The position numbers were made by a program, and so were the translations under genes. From contig NZ_CP022121.1 in assembly GCF_002224645.1 (NCBI RefSeq), positions 3,440,501 through 3,504,500 on the forward strand: a stretch of DNA of 64,000 bases. Direction: 5' to 3'. The stretch is from Dehalobacterium formicoaceticum. GTDB lineage: Bacteria; Bacillota; Dehalobacteriia; Dehalobacteriales; Dehalobacteriaceae. The notes beneath the pieces were generated by a model. It did not search any database, was not told the DNA's origin, and saw nothing but the letters and a program-made list of their open reading frames with translations. Of this stretch, positions 18,996 through 29,307 are shown one piece after another (the first letter of the stretch is position 1; the number at the start of each line of letters is the position of its first letter).

Positions 18996-20728
18996 CTGAA
19001 TCTGATATTTTTATTTCATCAGAGGAAAGAATTTCAAGCACTAAAACAGCTACAATAGATATTTTATTGAAGCCAGTAGACTTAGAAGGTACTTTTCAAA
19101 AAACATTTTCTGATTTCTGGATAAGTGTGTTTACAGATTCTTGGATTACACCTGACGAAACCAATGGAGATTACGTCGGAATAAGAACTGTCCTTCAATA
19201 CGATATAAGAAAAGATGACTATATTATTGTCAAAAAGCCTATTCAGGAATGGAATGATTCTATTGAAACATCAGTTGTTGGCGCAAAGAAAAGCTTTGGA
19301 AATGATATGGTTGATTCATTGACATCTTTTTATATGGATGCTCATCGTGATGCTGTTGAAGATATCAAAAACAGAAAATCATTTTTTGGTAAAGCTACGT
19401 CGCAAAGTGATTTATCAGATCAGCTAACTTCGGAATTAGAAGGACAGCTAAACCATATAAATTCAGAAATTGTTCGAAATATACCTGCGCTACAACAAAC
19501 AAATAGAAGAATGTCTTCTATAGGTAAAACAATGGGTTCATCAACAGGTACTGTGGAAATTGAACCCCTCGCTAGAAAAATTTCTGATTTACACAAAGGA
19601 ATGGACATTGTATATAAAGACGGCGTAGCTGCTCAGTTTTCCATATCACAACACGGAATGGGGACACGAAGTTGGATATCTTTTTTAACACTAGGTGCTT
19701 ATGTAGATTGGCACAACGAAAAACTAAAGCAGGATGATGAAGATGCTGAAAATTATACAATGTTGACAATGGAAGAACCTGAGGCGCATTTACACCCTCA
19801 AGCTCAACGTCAACTGTACTTTCAAATAAGTGAATTTGATGGGCAGAAAATTATTAGCACTCACTCTCCTAGCGTTCTTGCTCAAGCAGACCTAAGGGAT
19901 ATTATTTATATTAATAAGCAGCAAGGTAAAACTAGTGTGAAGCGTTTTAATGTAGGTCAATATACTCCGGAAGAATTGAATCGAATAGAGCGAGAAGTTA
20001 TCAATACAAGAGGTGAATTGCTGTTCTCTAATGCTATTGTTCTATGTGAAGGGATAACCGAAGAACAAGCCTTACCAATATACTTCAAAGAATACTTCGG
20101 ATTTGAAGCAATTTGTAGCGGTATAAATATAATCGGAATTGGCGGTCAGAATTACAAAACATTTCTAAATTTAATTAAAGACCTTGATATCCCTTGGTTT
20201 ATTTTCAGCGATGGTGAAACTGAAACCAAAAAGACTGTTAAAAAAGCCGTCGGCGTTGAAAATATTGAAGAATTGAACAGCATGTCAAATATTATTATTT
20301 TAGACAACGAAAATGATTATGAAAAATATTTAATATCTGACGGTTATAGGGACATTATTATTTCTGCAATAAATGAGTGTGAAAATGATGAAGAATATTT
20401 TGCTAACTATATTCTCACTAAAAATCATACATCTATGGGTAGAGAACGTACTAATGATCCTATGTGTGGTACTTGTCAGCAACATATATATAAGGACGTT
20501 TTAAGGGATTTTGATGGTGAAGGTGGATTGGAACGTGCATTATATGATTGTTGTACCGGAAAAAAAGCGAAAGCGAAATATGCTACATATGTGGCTGAAA
20601 AAATAGTATCTCAGCAAGACGTTACCAAACGAATTCCATCGAAAATTAATACTCTTTTAAAAGAAATTGGGCGTCTTTTGAATTTAACAGAAAAGGAGGA
20701 TTACAGAACTCATGAAGTTATCGAGTAA
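18996..20728 (+). pseudogene. gajA: gajA 3' fragment (ATPase lobe and TOPRIM nuclease)
   Basis: This is the remainder of GajA after the IS21 insertion. The ABC-type ATPase signature region (SISQHGMGTRSW) and Walker B TMEEPEAHLHP with the H-loop THSPSVLAQ are present. A TOPRIM domain follows, with IVLCEGITEEQ supplying the catalytic glutamate and FIFSDGE the acidic pair. It may be translated from TTG 19067, but would lack Walker A and so should not form a functional GajA. Its end overlaps gajB by 17 nt. The base composition is AT-richer than the Mod/Res genes around it. Confidence 0.88.
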
Positions 20729-22562
20729 GCAAGAACAAATTGTTAAACATGTGGAAGGGGCTATTCTAGTCAAAGCAGGACCAGGAAGCGGAAAAACAAG
20801 AGTCCTCATAGAAAGGATTAAACATCTTCTTCTAACCAAAAAACGTTGTAAAATTTTAGCACTGACATTTAGTAACCTCGCTGCTGATGAAATGAAAAAT
20901 AGACTTAAGGAAGATACTTTAATCAGTGATTTAGCTGAAAATGTTACCGTAGGCACTATCCATTCTTTTTGTTTAGATTTAGTGCAAAGCAGAGGCAACT
21001 TAATTGGCTTAGGAAAAGAACTGATGATTTTTGAAAGCAATTCAGATCAGCTTTCAATATTGCGAGATGTTTTCTCCAGCGATCCTCAACTAATGACAAT
21101 ATTAAAGTCAAAAGAAAAGCCTACCGCTTTTCTACAAAAATGCTTGTCTCTAATTTCTGAACAAAAAAAGAAATTCATTTCGCCAGAAATGTGTGAATTG
21201 AACGAACCATTTCCAGTAATCTATCGTGAATATAATGAACGTTTATTGAGCCAAAATGCTTTAGATTTTGATGACATACTGTTTTTTGCATACAAAATTC
21301 TTACAGAAAATCCTTCCGTTGTGAACTTATATACCTCGCTATATAAGTTTGTATGTGTAGACGAAGCACAGGATTTGAATTTTGCACAATATCAAGTTAT
21401 CAAAGCACTCTGTGGAGATAAGTGCAAAAATATAATGCTTGTAGGAGACGAAAATCAGTCGATCTATGGGTTCAATGGGTCAGATAGCACTTTAATGTCT
21501 GAAAAGTTTGTTAAGGACTTCAAGCCCACTATTTACTTGTTGAATGAAAACTATAGATCTGCAAAAACGATTGTAAATTTTGCGAATAAATTAGGAAATT
21601 ACGATAGCGTCTCCAATTATGTTTATTCAGGAGAATTAAAGGCATATTCTTTTTCGAATGAAAAAGATGAAGCTCAATTTGTATTAGATAGAATTAAGAA
21701 ATTACTAGCCAGCGGTCATCCCGACATAGAAAATGGTTTAAGTTATGATTCTTTTTCAGTTATTGCACGAAACAAATATGTACTCTCACCTTTGGAAACT
21801 ATTTTTTCAGAACTTAATATTCCATTTGTTTATAAAAAAAGCTCTAATGGGCTTGAGAACGAATCAGACTACATGAAAGTATTTGAATTAGGAATCAGAA
21901 TATTGTTAAATCCGAAAGATATTGTTCATTTAAGAGAATTGTGCAAAATTACTGACCGAAAACCATCTGATGAAATTGTTTGTGATGATAATTCAATAGC
22001 AATCCTAACGCAAGCTATAGAAAATACGATATTCACTGACTTGCTCCCTTGTTTTCAATCGTTAAATAAAGAGGAAATGAATTTCTCTAAGGTTTTGCTG
22101 CAACTTAAAGAACAACTTCCTGCAAGCATGTCGGATGAAGAGAGGTATTTAATTATTAACGATATTGAGCAATGGGATAAGCATTGGAAAAAGTACTCTG
22201 GCCAAGTACAGCGTGAAAATAGGACACTACTCTCTTTTAGGAATTATATATCCCTTGGGAAAACCCAGGATACCTCTTCTTCCAAAGGAGTTTCCTTGCT
22301 GACCGCACATATGTCTAAGGGTTTACAATATGATGTGGTTTTTGTTATCGGAATGTCTGAAGGAACATTTCCAGACTATCGTGCAGTTAGCGCCGGTGGT
22401 TCAGAAATGGAACAAGAAAAAAACAACATGTACGTTGCCGTGACAAGAGCCAAACGTCTATGCTATCTTTCCTATCCTAGAAGCAAAAAAATGCCTTGGG
22501 GCGATAATAAATGGCAAACTCCGTCAAGATTCTTGAAAGATATTGATATTCTTGATTCATAG
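20712..22562 (+). CDS. gajB: Gabija helicase GajB (UvrD-like, 616 aa)
   Basis: A superfamily-1 helicase with all main motifs: Walker A AGPGSGKT near residue 24, DEAQD (VCVDEAQDL), motif III GDENQSIYGFNGS, motif IV NENYRSAKTI, motif V LTAHMSKGLQYDVV and motif VI YVAVTRAKR. In Gabija, GajB associates with the GajA tetramer and acts on DNA ends or senses nucleotide depletion. The start lies inside the gajA 3' end, a typical Gabija overlap. The gene is intact, but its partner gajA is broken upstream. It is somewhat longer than the best-known GajB. Confidence 0.9.
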   Translation: MKLSSKQEQIVKHVEGAILVKAGPGSGKTRVLIERIKHLLLTKKRCKILALTFSNLAADEMKNRLKEDTLISDLAENVTVGTIHSFCLDLVQSRGNLIGLGKELMIFESNSDQLSILRDVFSSDPQLMTILKSKEKPTAFLQKCLSLISEQKKKFISPEMCELNEPFPVIYREYNERLLSQNALDFDDILFFAYKILTENPSVVNLYTSLYKFVCVDEAQDLNFAQYQVIKALCGDKCKNIMLVGDENQSIYGFNGSDSTLMSEKFVKDFKPTIYLLNENYRSAKTIVNFANKLGNYDSVSNYVYSGELKAYSFSNEKDEAQFVLDRIKKLLASGHPDIENGLSYDSFSVIARNKYVLSPLETIFSELNIPFVYKKSSNGLENESDYMKVFELGIRILLNPKDIVHLRELCKITDRKPSDEIVCDDNSIAILTQAIENTIFTDLLPCFQSLNKEEMNFSKVLLQLKEQLPASMSDEERYLIINDIEQWDKHWKKYSGQVQRENRTLLSFRNYISLGKTQDTSSSKGVSLLTAHMSKGLQYDVVFVIGMSEGTFPDYRAVSAGGSEMEQEKNNMYVAVTRAKRLCYLSYPRSKKMPWGDNKWQTPSRFLKDIDILDS

Positions 22563-22600
22563 ATTATGTGAGAGTTTCCATTTAACAACGAGGTGGTGGA

Positions 22601-23317
22601 ATGATGTTTAACTTACCTGAGAAATATAAAGTCGGCAAAAAAGTTCCCATGAAGGATTTGATCCCAAAGGAATTTAAGCCAGATATAAAAAAGAAAATCA
22701 AAGAGAGTGTAAAAGGTGTCACCTTAAGCTATCAAATTATGGGGGAGGACATTCCCTCTTTGGTCAATGATGAATACAATTTTCAAGTGATTCAGTTTTA
22801 TGACTTTGAGCTGACTGATATCAAAAAAGCTGTCTTCATTGCGAACCTGTATCAGGAGATTATCAAATCTGCCTGTGTACTCAGACTTCATAATGCCAGC
22901 AGCGAGGCATACTCCTTCGCACTAAAAAGGCTGAATCAAAATGACAACACACAGATTGTAGTTACAGATAAATTTGTTACGGCACTTTACCCCACCGCTC
23001 TTCCCAACTCTGACAAAAACACTTTGCTTAGAGAGCTTGCCTATGACAACATCAAAAATCATGACAACAAAGGAGCGTTTTATTTTGAAATATTCCTGCG
23101 AGCCTATATTTTAACAAACGACAAGGTGTATGCAGGTGCAAAATCCTTTTTATCCAAGCCTATATGGTACAGCATGAATAAATTAAAAGAGGTTTACCCC
23201 TTGCTCTGTAACCTTGCAAGCAATAAGGAAAAGGTGCAAAAGGCTGTATCGAACAGTGAAAAAATGAAGCTGAATCAAGAAATAAGACAAGCCATATCGG
23301 AATTAGACAAAATATAA
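22601..23317 (+). CDS. DUF4391 protein of the type III RM operon (238 aa)
   Basis: The start MMFNLPEKYKVGKKVPMKDL, the FYDFELTDIK stretch and the central YQEIIKSACVLRLHNASSEAYSF match the DUF4391 pattern, a family routinely encoded beside SNF2-type helicases and type III Mod/Res pairs. It is soluble with no catalytic motif that I can identify. GAGGTGG precedes the ATG. It is 38 bases after gajB and 17 bases before mod, so it belongs to the RM operon that Gabija separates from its helicase. Its role in restriction is unknown. Confidence 0.75.
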   Translation: MMFNLPEKYKVGKKVPMKDLIPKEFKPDIKKKIKESVKGVTLSYQIMGEDIPSLVNDEYNFQVIQFYDFELTDIKKAVFIANLYQEIIKSACVLRLHNASSEAYSFALKRLNQNDNTQIVVTDKFVTALYPTALPNSDKNTLLRELAYDNIKNHDNKGAFYFEIFLRAYILTNDKVYAGAKSFLSKPIWYSMNKLKEVYPLLCNLASNKEKVQKAVSNSEKMKLNQEIRQAISELDKI

Positions 23318-23334
23318 ACATGGAGGAAAAACAA

Positions 23335-25395
23335 ATGGACTACCCAAAAGTACCGCAGGAGATTAATAACATTGTCGGGGATAATGTAAAGCTATTAGCA
23401 CAGCTTTTCCCTTCCGCAGTAAAAGACGGACAAGTTGACCTTGAAGCCTTAAAAGAAGAGCTTGGTCAATTTGAAGAAGTAGACAAAGAAAAATACGAGC
23501 TTACTTGGGCTGGCAAACAAGACGCAAAGAAAAAGGCTCAAGAGGACGTTTATAATAGAACACTGAACTATATCGAATCAGACAGCAAGAACCCTGAAAT
23601 TACAGAAAATCTTTATATTGAGGGCGATAACCTTGAAGTTTTGAAGCTGCTGCGCCAAAACTATTATGGGGCTATTAAAATGATTTACATAGATCCACCC
23701 TATAATACAGGGAACGACTTTGTGTATAACGATAATTTCGCCATGAGCAGTAAAGAAAGCGATATTGCAGAAGGTACTCGTGATGATGAAGGGAATCCGC
23801 TGCAACGAAATCAGCAATCCTCTAACCGCTATCACGCAAATTGGTTAAATATGATGTATCCACGATTGAAGATTGCAAAAGATTTGTTAAAAGATGATGG
23901 AGTCATATTTATTAGTATTGATGAAAATGAAATTAATGCACTGAAAACCATATTAGATGAAATATTTGGGGCCGGAAATTTTTTAACAACATTAAATATA
24001 AAATTGCGTCATGAAGATAGAATATTGAAGGGTGATAAAGATTTTCATGAAGTAGTTGAATATTGCCTAATTTATAAGAAAGGAACAGATTATACCCAAA
24101 TTAAACGGGTAGCTGATAACACCTCAATAGAAGACTATATTTATGAAATAATTGAAATAAGTGAACCTGAAAAAATAATAAAATTAGGGAATAAAGACGT
24201 TGCTGTGTTTAATCCGAATCAATACCTTGCAAATAAAACAAATCCAAAGGAGACATCTTTAAAAAAAGTTAACATCCGTGGAACATTAAAAGATGGAAAC
24301 AGTAGCGGTCGGTTTTACATGAATTACTTGGATAGCATAACCGATGATTTTGGTTATTTATATAAAGTTCCTGATATAGGTGATGATATTTTTGATTATA
24401 GATATTTTGTGAAACCATCATCTGAAAAGTTTTTGAATGGTTCTTACTTTCAAGGAGTACCAGTTAATAGAAGCGATACAAAAGAATTACCATATCCTAA
24501 TTTTCTAGATATGGTGAACGAGTTCAACAATGTTGGGTATGAGGGAGATGTTGTTTTTAGAAATGGCAAAAAACCTATTTCCTTTTTATTGCATCTTATG
24601 AAATTAGCAGGTATTGAGAATGAGAAACAGTGTATTTGTCTTGATTTCTTTTCTGGCTCAGCATCATTTGGTGAAGCTATGATGAAATTTAACCAAGATG
24701 GTGGAAAAAGAAAATTTATCTGTGTACAAATACCAGAAAATCTTGACAAATCCCTTGACCTAGCTGATAACAACACGAAACCATCAATTAGTGCGTCAAT
24801 TACTTTTCTTGATTCAATAAAAAAACCGCATATTCTTACCGAAATCGGTAAAGAACGCCTACGCCGCTCTGGTGAAAAGATTAAACAAGAAATCGAAGCC
24901 GCCAACGCAATGCTGAAAATTGGGGAAGAGCCAACTCAAGTGCCTGATATTGGCTTTAAGGTGTTCCGCACAGCCGATACCAATATCAAGTGGAACTTGT
25001 ATAATTCTTTAGGGCAGCTTGATACCAGTGCAATGACCCATACCCCTGACCTTGCGGACTTCACCATGGGCTTTAATGACATTGATGTTGTGTATGAAGT
25101 CATGCTCCGTCAAAAAGATGTGCCGCTCTCTTCCACTCTGGAGACACTGACCGACATCGGCAGCAGAACCTATTTGTACGGCAGTGCGTATTTAGTATGC
25201 CTTGAAACTGAGATTACTGAAGAACTCATAGATAAACTGGCTACTCTTGATCCACTGCCGATTAAATTTGTCTTTAGAGATTCTGCTTTCAAAGACGATA
25301 TCAATCTGAAGGACGAAACCTTCAGGAGACTGAAAAATCTCATTGAAAGAAATTCCGGGCTTGAGAAAAAAAGCTATACCGTAGAATTTATATAA
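23335..25395 (+). CDS. mod: Type III restriction-modification DNA methyltransferase Mod (686 aa)
   Basis: A beta-class N6-adenine methyltransferase. Motif IV is DPPYNTGND (about residue 121) and motif I DFFSGSASFGEA lies near residue 438, in the permuted order expected for Mod. The central stretch between them (about 220-420) is the target-recognition domain and is visibly more AT-rich than both flanks. ATG 23335 is chosen because GGAGG lies eight bases upstream, inside the alternative start at 23320. The gene is intact, while res downstream is interrupted, so the cell may be modified but not restricted. It lies 13 bases before res. Confidence 0.9.
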   Translation: MDYPKVPQEINNIVGDNVKLLAQLFPSAVKDGQVDLEALKEELGQFEEVDKEKYELTWAGKQDAKKKAQEDVYNRTLNYIESDSKNPEITENLYIEGDNLEVLKLLRQNYYGAIKMIYIDPPYNTGNDFVYNDNFAMSSKESDIAEGTRDDEGNPLQRNQQSSNRYHANWLNMMYPRLKIAKDLLKDDGVIFISIDENEINALKTILDEIFGAGNFLTTLNIKLRHEDRILKGDKDFHEVVEYCLIYKKGTDYTQIKRVADNTSIEDYIYEIIEISEPEKIIKLGNKDVAVFNPNQYLANKTNPKETSLKKVNIRGTLKDGNSSGRFYMNYLDSITDDFGYLYKVPDIGDDIFDYRYFVKPSSEKFLNGSYFQGVPVNRSDTKELPYPNFLDMVNEFNNVGYEGDVVFRNGKKPISFLLHLMKLAGIENEKQCICLDFFSGSASFGEAMMKFNQDGGKRKFICVQIPENLDKSLDLADNNTKPSISASITFLDSIKKPHILTEIGKERLRRSGEKIKQEIEAANAMLKIGEEPTQVPDIGFKVFRTADTNIKWNLYNSLGQLDTSAMTHTPDLADFTMGFNDIDVVYEVMLRQKDVPLSSTLETLTDIGSRTYLYGSAYLVCLETEITEELIDKLATLDPLPIKFVFRDSAFKDDINLKDETFRRLKNLIERNSGLEKKSYTVEFI

Positions 25396-25408
25396 GGAGG
25401 AAGCAGCC

Positions 25409-26641
25409 GTGGCAAAAAGAATTGCGTTTCAATTCGACGATGAATTGGACTATCAGCTAAAAGCAATCCACTCCACCGTGGACTTGTTTAAGGGACTTCC
25501 TCGTCAAACAGATGGAATATACAGACCAAACCGCTCCAAGAAGGTTGGCGAAGGTGACCCCGTAAGAAACCAGAGTATTGTGGCAGGCAGCAGGCTGTTG
25601 CAAAACTTGAGACAGGTGCAGCTTGAAAATAAGCTGTTTGCAGATAACGTCCTTGAAAACAACAATTTTACTGTAGAGATGGAAACCGGCACAGGTAAAA
25701 CCTATGTGTACCTGCGTACCATTTTAGAGCTTTACAAGGAATATGATTTTAAAAAGTTTATGATTGTTGTGCCAAGCATCGCCATCCGTAAAGGTGTGGA
25801 AAAGTCCATCGACCAGTTAAGAGACCACTTCAAAAGGCTCTATGATGTGGATTTGTCCAAGCACAGCTTTATTTATGACAGCAACAACCCCAAAAAAGTT
25901 AGCTCAAGCCTTGTTGAAACCAATGATTTGAGCATTTGCGTCCTCAACATTCAAGCCTTTAACAAGGATAACAATAAAATTCGCAGCGAAGATGAATACG
26001 GTCAGATTTTGTGGGAGGATATTAAATACATCAAACCCATTGTAATCATTGACGAGCCACAAAAAATTGAAGGACAGAAAGGAAAAAAATCCAAGTCATT
26101 GCAAGCCATTGACGATATTGAGCCTTTGTTTGTGCTCCGCTACTCGGCTACCCATAAACAGCTATACAATCAGATTTACAAGCTGGACTCCTATGCCGCT
26201 TATAAGAATGATTTGGTTAAGAAAATTACAGTCAAGACGGTAAACGGCGTTATAGAGCGTGATTACCCTTATATTCGCTATGTTGCCTTCACAAAGGACT
26301 TAAAGGCAAGGATTGAGATGTTCTCCCAGAAGCAAGGTGATTCCATTCGTTTTAAAACCTTTGAAGTTTCGGCAGGGGCTTCTCTGGAGGATTTATCCGG
26401 CGGTCTGGTGCAATATCGAAATATGCGTGTAGCAGAAGAACCCCATAAGCTCAAGCCCTTAAAAATAGCCACCACTGATGGCTCGATAACCCTTGAACTG
26501 GGAGAAAGCAACAACGGTCTTGAGGATAATGAGGCTACCCGCATTCAGATTAGGCTTGCCATCAGAAATCACTTTGAAAAGCAGTTTGCAATTTTAAAGA
26601 GTGGGAAAAAGATGAAAGCCTTGACCCTATGTCTATGGTAA
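25409..26641 (+). pseudogene. res: Type III restriction enzyme Res, 5' fragment
   Basis: GTG 25409 follows AAGGAGG. The fragment encodes the translocase N-terminus: Walker A METGTGKTYVY (about residue 92), DEPQ motif II (VIIDEPQKIEG) and motif III YSATHK. IS21 copy B begins at 26630 and adds the same spurious end CLW-stop as in the helicase gene. Deleting the IS and one ACCCTA copy gives ...MKALTL-FFVDAVSKVRD in frame, restoring a 1027-aa Res, a normal family length. The remainder is at 29308-31170. Confidence 0.9.
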
Positions 26642-26740
26642 TCTAATAGTAGGCCACCGTAGTCATTGAAAAACCGGCCACAATAGATTAACCTACTTGA
26701 GAGGAAATTCAACAGGTAGGGGCTGGGAGAGATGATCACA

Positions 26741-28321
26741 ATGAACATCAAGCAACAAATTTTAATGATGCATATTCATGAAGGGAAATCGCGCCGGGAA
26801 ATTGCGAAAATAACAGGGATCAATCGGGACACCGTAGGAAAGTACATTGGACAATATGAGGAAGGGAGACAGCAATTATTGTCGAGCGGGTCGGCAGATA
26901 TCCAGGCACTAGTCGACACCCTCACTTCTGCCCCCAAGTATACTGTGGGCATTCGACCCAAAAGAAAAATGACTGACGAGGTTGTGAACAGGATCCAGTT
27001 CTATCTTGACGAGAATGAAACTAAGCGAAATCAGGGGCGGCACAAGCAGCAAAAAAAAGCCATTGATATCTTTGAAGCACTGGAAGCCGAGGGTACTCAA
27101 CTAAGTTACAGTACCGTTCTTCGAACCATTAGAAGCTTGGAACGGAAACCAAAGGAAGCGTTTATTAAGGCTCTGTATGAACTTGGAGACATTTGCGAAT
27201 TTGATTGGGGTGAGGTTAAACTAAAAATTAATGGAAAATTTCAAGTTTTTCAGATGGCCGTATTCACAACGGCTTACGGGAACTATCGCTTTGCTTATCT
27301 GTTCACCAAACAAACAACAGAGTGTTTTCAGGAAGCACACGCCCTGTTTTTCCAGCATATCGGCCAAGTGTATCGTACCATGGTGTACGATAACATGAAA
27401 GTCGCGGTGAAAAGGTTTATTGGAACGGAGAAGGAGCCGACGCAAGGATTGCTTCAATTGTCGCTCTACTATGGTTTTCAGTATCGGTTTTGCAATATTC
27501 GCAAGGGCAACGAAAAAGGTCATGTGGAGCGAAGCGTCGAGGTCGTTCGCCGAAAAGCCTTCGCTTTTCGGGACGAATTTGAATCCCTGGAGGAGGCAAA
27601 TCAATATTTGCAGGATGTGTGCACTAAGCGTAATCGTAAGTCCCATGATGAGTACAACGGCCAGACGGCGGAGGAACGATTGGAAGAAGAGCGCCCCGCA
27701 TTGCTGCCCACCCTTCCACCATTTGATGCAGCTCGCGTGATTTATGGACGGGTGAACAAATATTCCACCATCATCGTTGATCAGAATCGTTACTCAGTAC
27801 CGGATCATTTGGTAGGTGAATCGATCATGATTAAAGCATATGCGACCCGGGTGCGATGCTTCCATCAGGAATCCTTGGTAGCGGAGCATGTGCGATTAAC
27901 CGGCAACCACGAGTGGCGGCTTGATCTGAATCATTATTTGGATACGCTAAGGAAAAAACCTGGTGCATTTGCCGGTAGTGCGGCATGGCAGCAGGCTCCT
28001 AAAAGGATAAAAGAAATATACGAAACATATTATACCAAACAAGACAAGGAATTTATACAGCTATTGCAATATATTCGAGACGATGTCCCATTTGCGGAAG
28101 TCGAGCAAGCTATTCGGGAGCTGGAGAAAATTCATCCGGCTCAAGTGACTACGGATAAAATTAAAGTGCTTTGTGCTAGGAATCGTGACGCGATGCCTGT
28201 TGTTCAACCAAATCTCTCGAAAACGGGAAAAGAGATTGTAGAGCGGTCAGCACAGCAGCTTCGCATGTACGATGACATGTTTGATACCCATACACCAAAA
28301 GCAAAGGAGGACGTTGCATGA
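26741..28321 (+). CDS. istA: IS21-family transposase IstA (copy B)
   Basis: The predicted protein is identical to IstA of copy A: HTH GINRDTVGKYI, DDE core positions FDWGEV, YDNMK and GHVERSV. The start reasoning is the same (ATG 26741, with 26732 as in-frame alternative). It is intact and likely functional. Confidence 0.93.
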   Translation: MNIKQQILMMHIHEGKSRREIAKITGINRDTVGKYIGQYEEGRQQLLSSGSADIQALVDTLTSAPKYTVGIRPKRKMTDEVVNRIQFYLDENETKRNQGRHKQQKKAIDIFEALEAEGTQLSYSTVLRTIRSLERKPKEAFIKALYELGDICEFDWGEVKLKINGKFQVFQMAVFTTAYGNYRFAYLFTKQTTECFQEAHALFFQHIGQVYRTMVYDNMKVAVKRFIGTEKEPTQGLLQLSLYYGFQYRFCNIRKGNEKGHVERSVEVVRRKAFAFRDEFESLEEANQYLQDVCTKRNRKSHDEYNGQTAEERLEEERPALLPTLPPFDAARVIYGRVNKYSTIIVDQNRYSVPDHLVGESIMIKAYATRVRCFHQESLVAEHVRLTGNHEWRLDLNHYLDTLRKKPGAFAGSAAWQQAPKRIKEIYETYYTKQDKEFIQLLQYIRDDVPFAEVEQAIRELEKIHPAQVTTDKIKVLCARNRDAMPVVQPNLSKTGKEIVERSAQQLRMYDDMFDTHTPKAKEDVA

Positions 28322-29097
28322 GTAACGCGCCGCGCAAGGCGTTTAAGGAAGCGATATTGGAATATAGCAAAGAACTGAGACTCCCTATGATTCGTAAGCA
28401 TTTGGATGAGCAAGTTCGGGAGTCAACGCAGCAGGATGCCAGTTATGAAGCATTTCTGGCGCAGTTACTGGAGAAGGAATGTGATGCTCGTCGGGAAGCC
28501 TCGCGGCATAATCGCATTCGTCTGGCTGAATTTACACATAAAAAGTACCTTGAAGATTTGGTCATCGCGGATTTGCCAGATGATGCCCAAAAGAAGTTAA
28601 AGCAGCTGAAAACATTAGAGTTTATTCAGGAGGGGCGCAACATTATTCTGGCGGGGAACCCGGGAACAGGCAAGACGCATGTGAGTATTGGGCTAGGCTT
28701 AAAGGCCTGCCTGGAGGGATATAAAGTATGGTTTACAACTGTTCCCCTCCTCATTAACCGGATTAAAGAATGCCGAGCAGAGCAAACTCTTCGAGCCTTC
28801 CAGAACCGCTTTGAAAAATATGATTTGGTTATTGCCGATGAAATGGGTTATATATCTTTTGATAAGGAAGGATCTGAATTATTGTTTACCCATTTGTCGC
28901 TGAGGGCTGGTCGCAAATCGACAATCATCACAACCAACTTATCCTTCGAACGATGGGGTGAAATTTTTCAGGATCCCGTGATGACGGCGGCCATGATTGA
29001 CCGGTTGACGCATCAGTCATACATCGTCAACATGAATGGAAACTCGTACCGCATGAAAGAAACGAAGGAGTGGTTACAACAACAGCAACTGGCATGA
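28318..29097 (+). CDS. istB: IS21-family helper ATPase IstB (copy B)
   Basis: Identical in predicted sequence to IstB of copy A, with Walker A GNPGTGKT and Walker B LVIADEMGY. It overlaps istA by ATGA. The tail hairpin after it (29111-29159) differs from copy A by one base that unpairs the stem end. Confidence 0.94.
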   Translation: MSNAPRKAFKEAILEYSKELRLPMIRKHLDEQVRESTQQDASYEAFLAQLLEKECDARREASRHNRIRLAEFTHKKYLEDLVIADLPDDAQKKLKQLKTLEFIQEGRNIILAGNPGTGKTHVSIGLGLKACLEGYKVWFTTVPLLINRIKECRAEQTLRAFQNRFEKYDLVIADEMGYISFDKEGSELLFTHLSLRAGRKSTIITTNLSFERWGEIFQDPVMTAAMIDRLTHQSYIVNMNGNSYRMKETKEWLQQQQLA

Positions 29098-29307
29098 AGA
29101 AAAAAACAATAACCCTGTATAAAGGTTTATCATGTTTTTGATAAACATTTATACAGGATGTAACAAGCGATAGCGCGTTAGCATTCATCGTGAAACAATG
29201 CTCTTTGAAAACTAAATATGCTTATGAAACGACTAAATTTTTTTTTCTTAGTGGCCGAAAATTAAATGACTATATGGCCTAATTTTAAGTTGACAAATAC
29301 AACCCTA

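Larger units (their letters stand above)
26630..29301 (+). mobile_element. IS21-family insertion sequence, copy B (2672 bp) in res
   Basis: Same element, orientation and length as copy A (offset 13467). The duplication ACCCTA is at 26624-26629 and 29302-29307. The only base difference I noticed is 29158 (A, versus G in copy A). Near identity implies a recent transposition, or gene conversion between the copies. The pair could recombine and delete everything between them. Confidence 0.95.
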
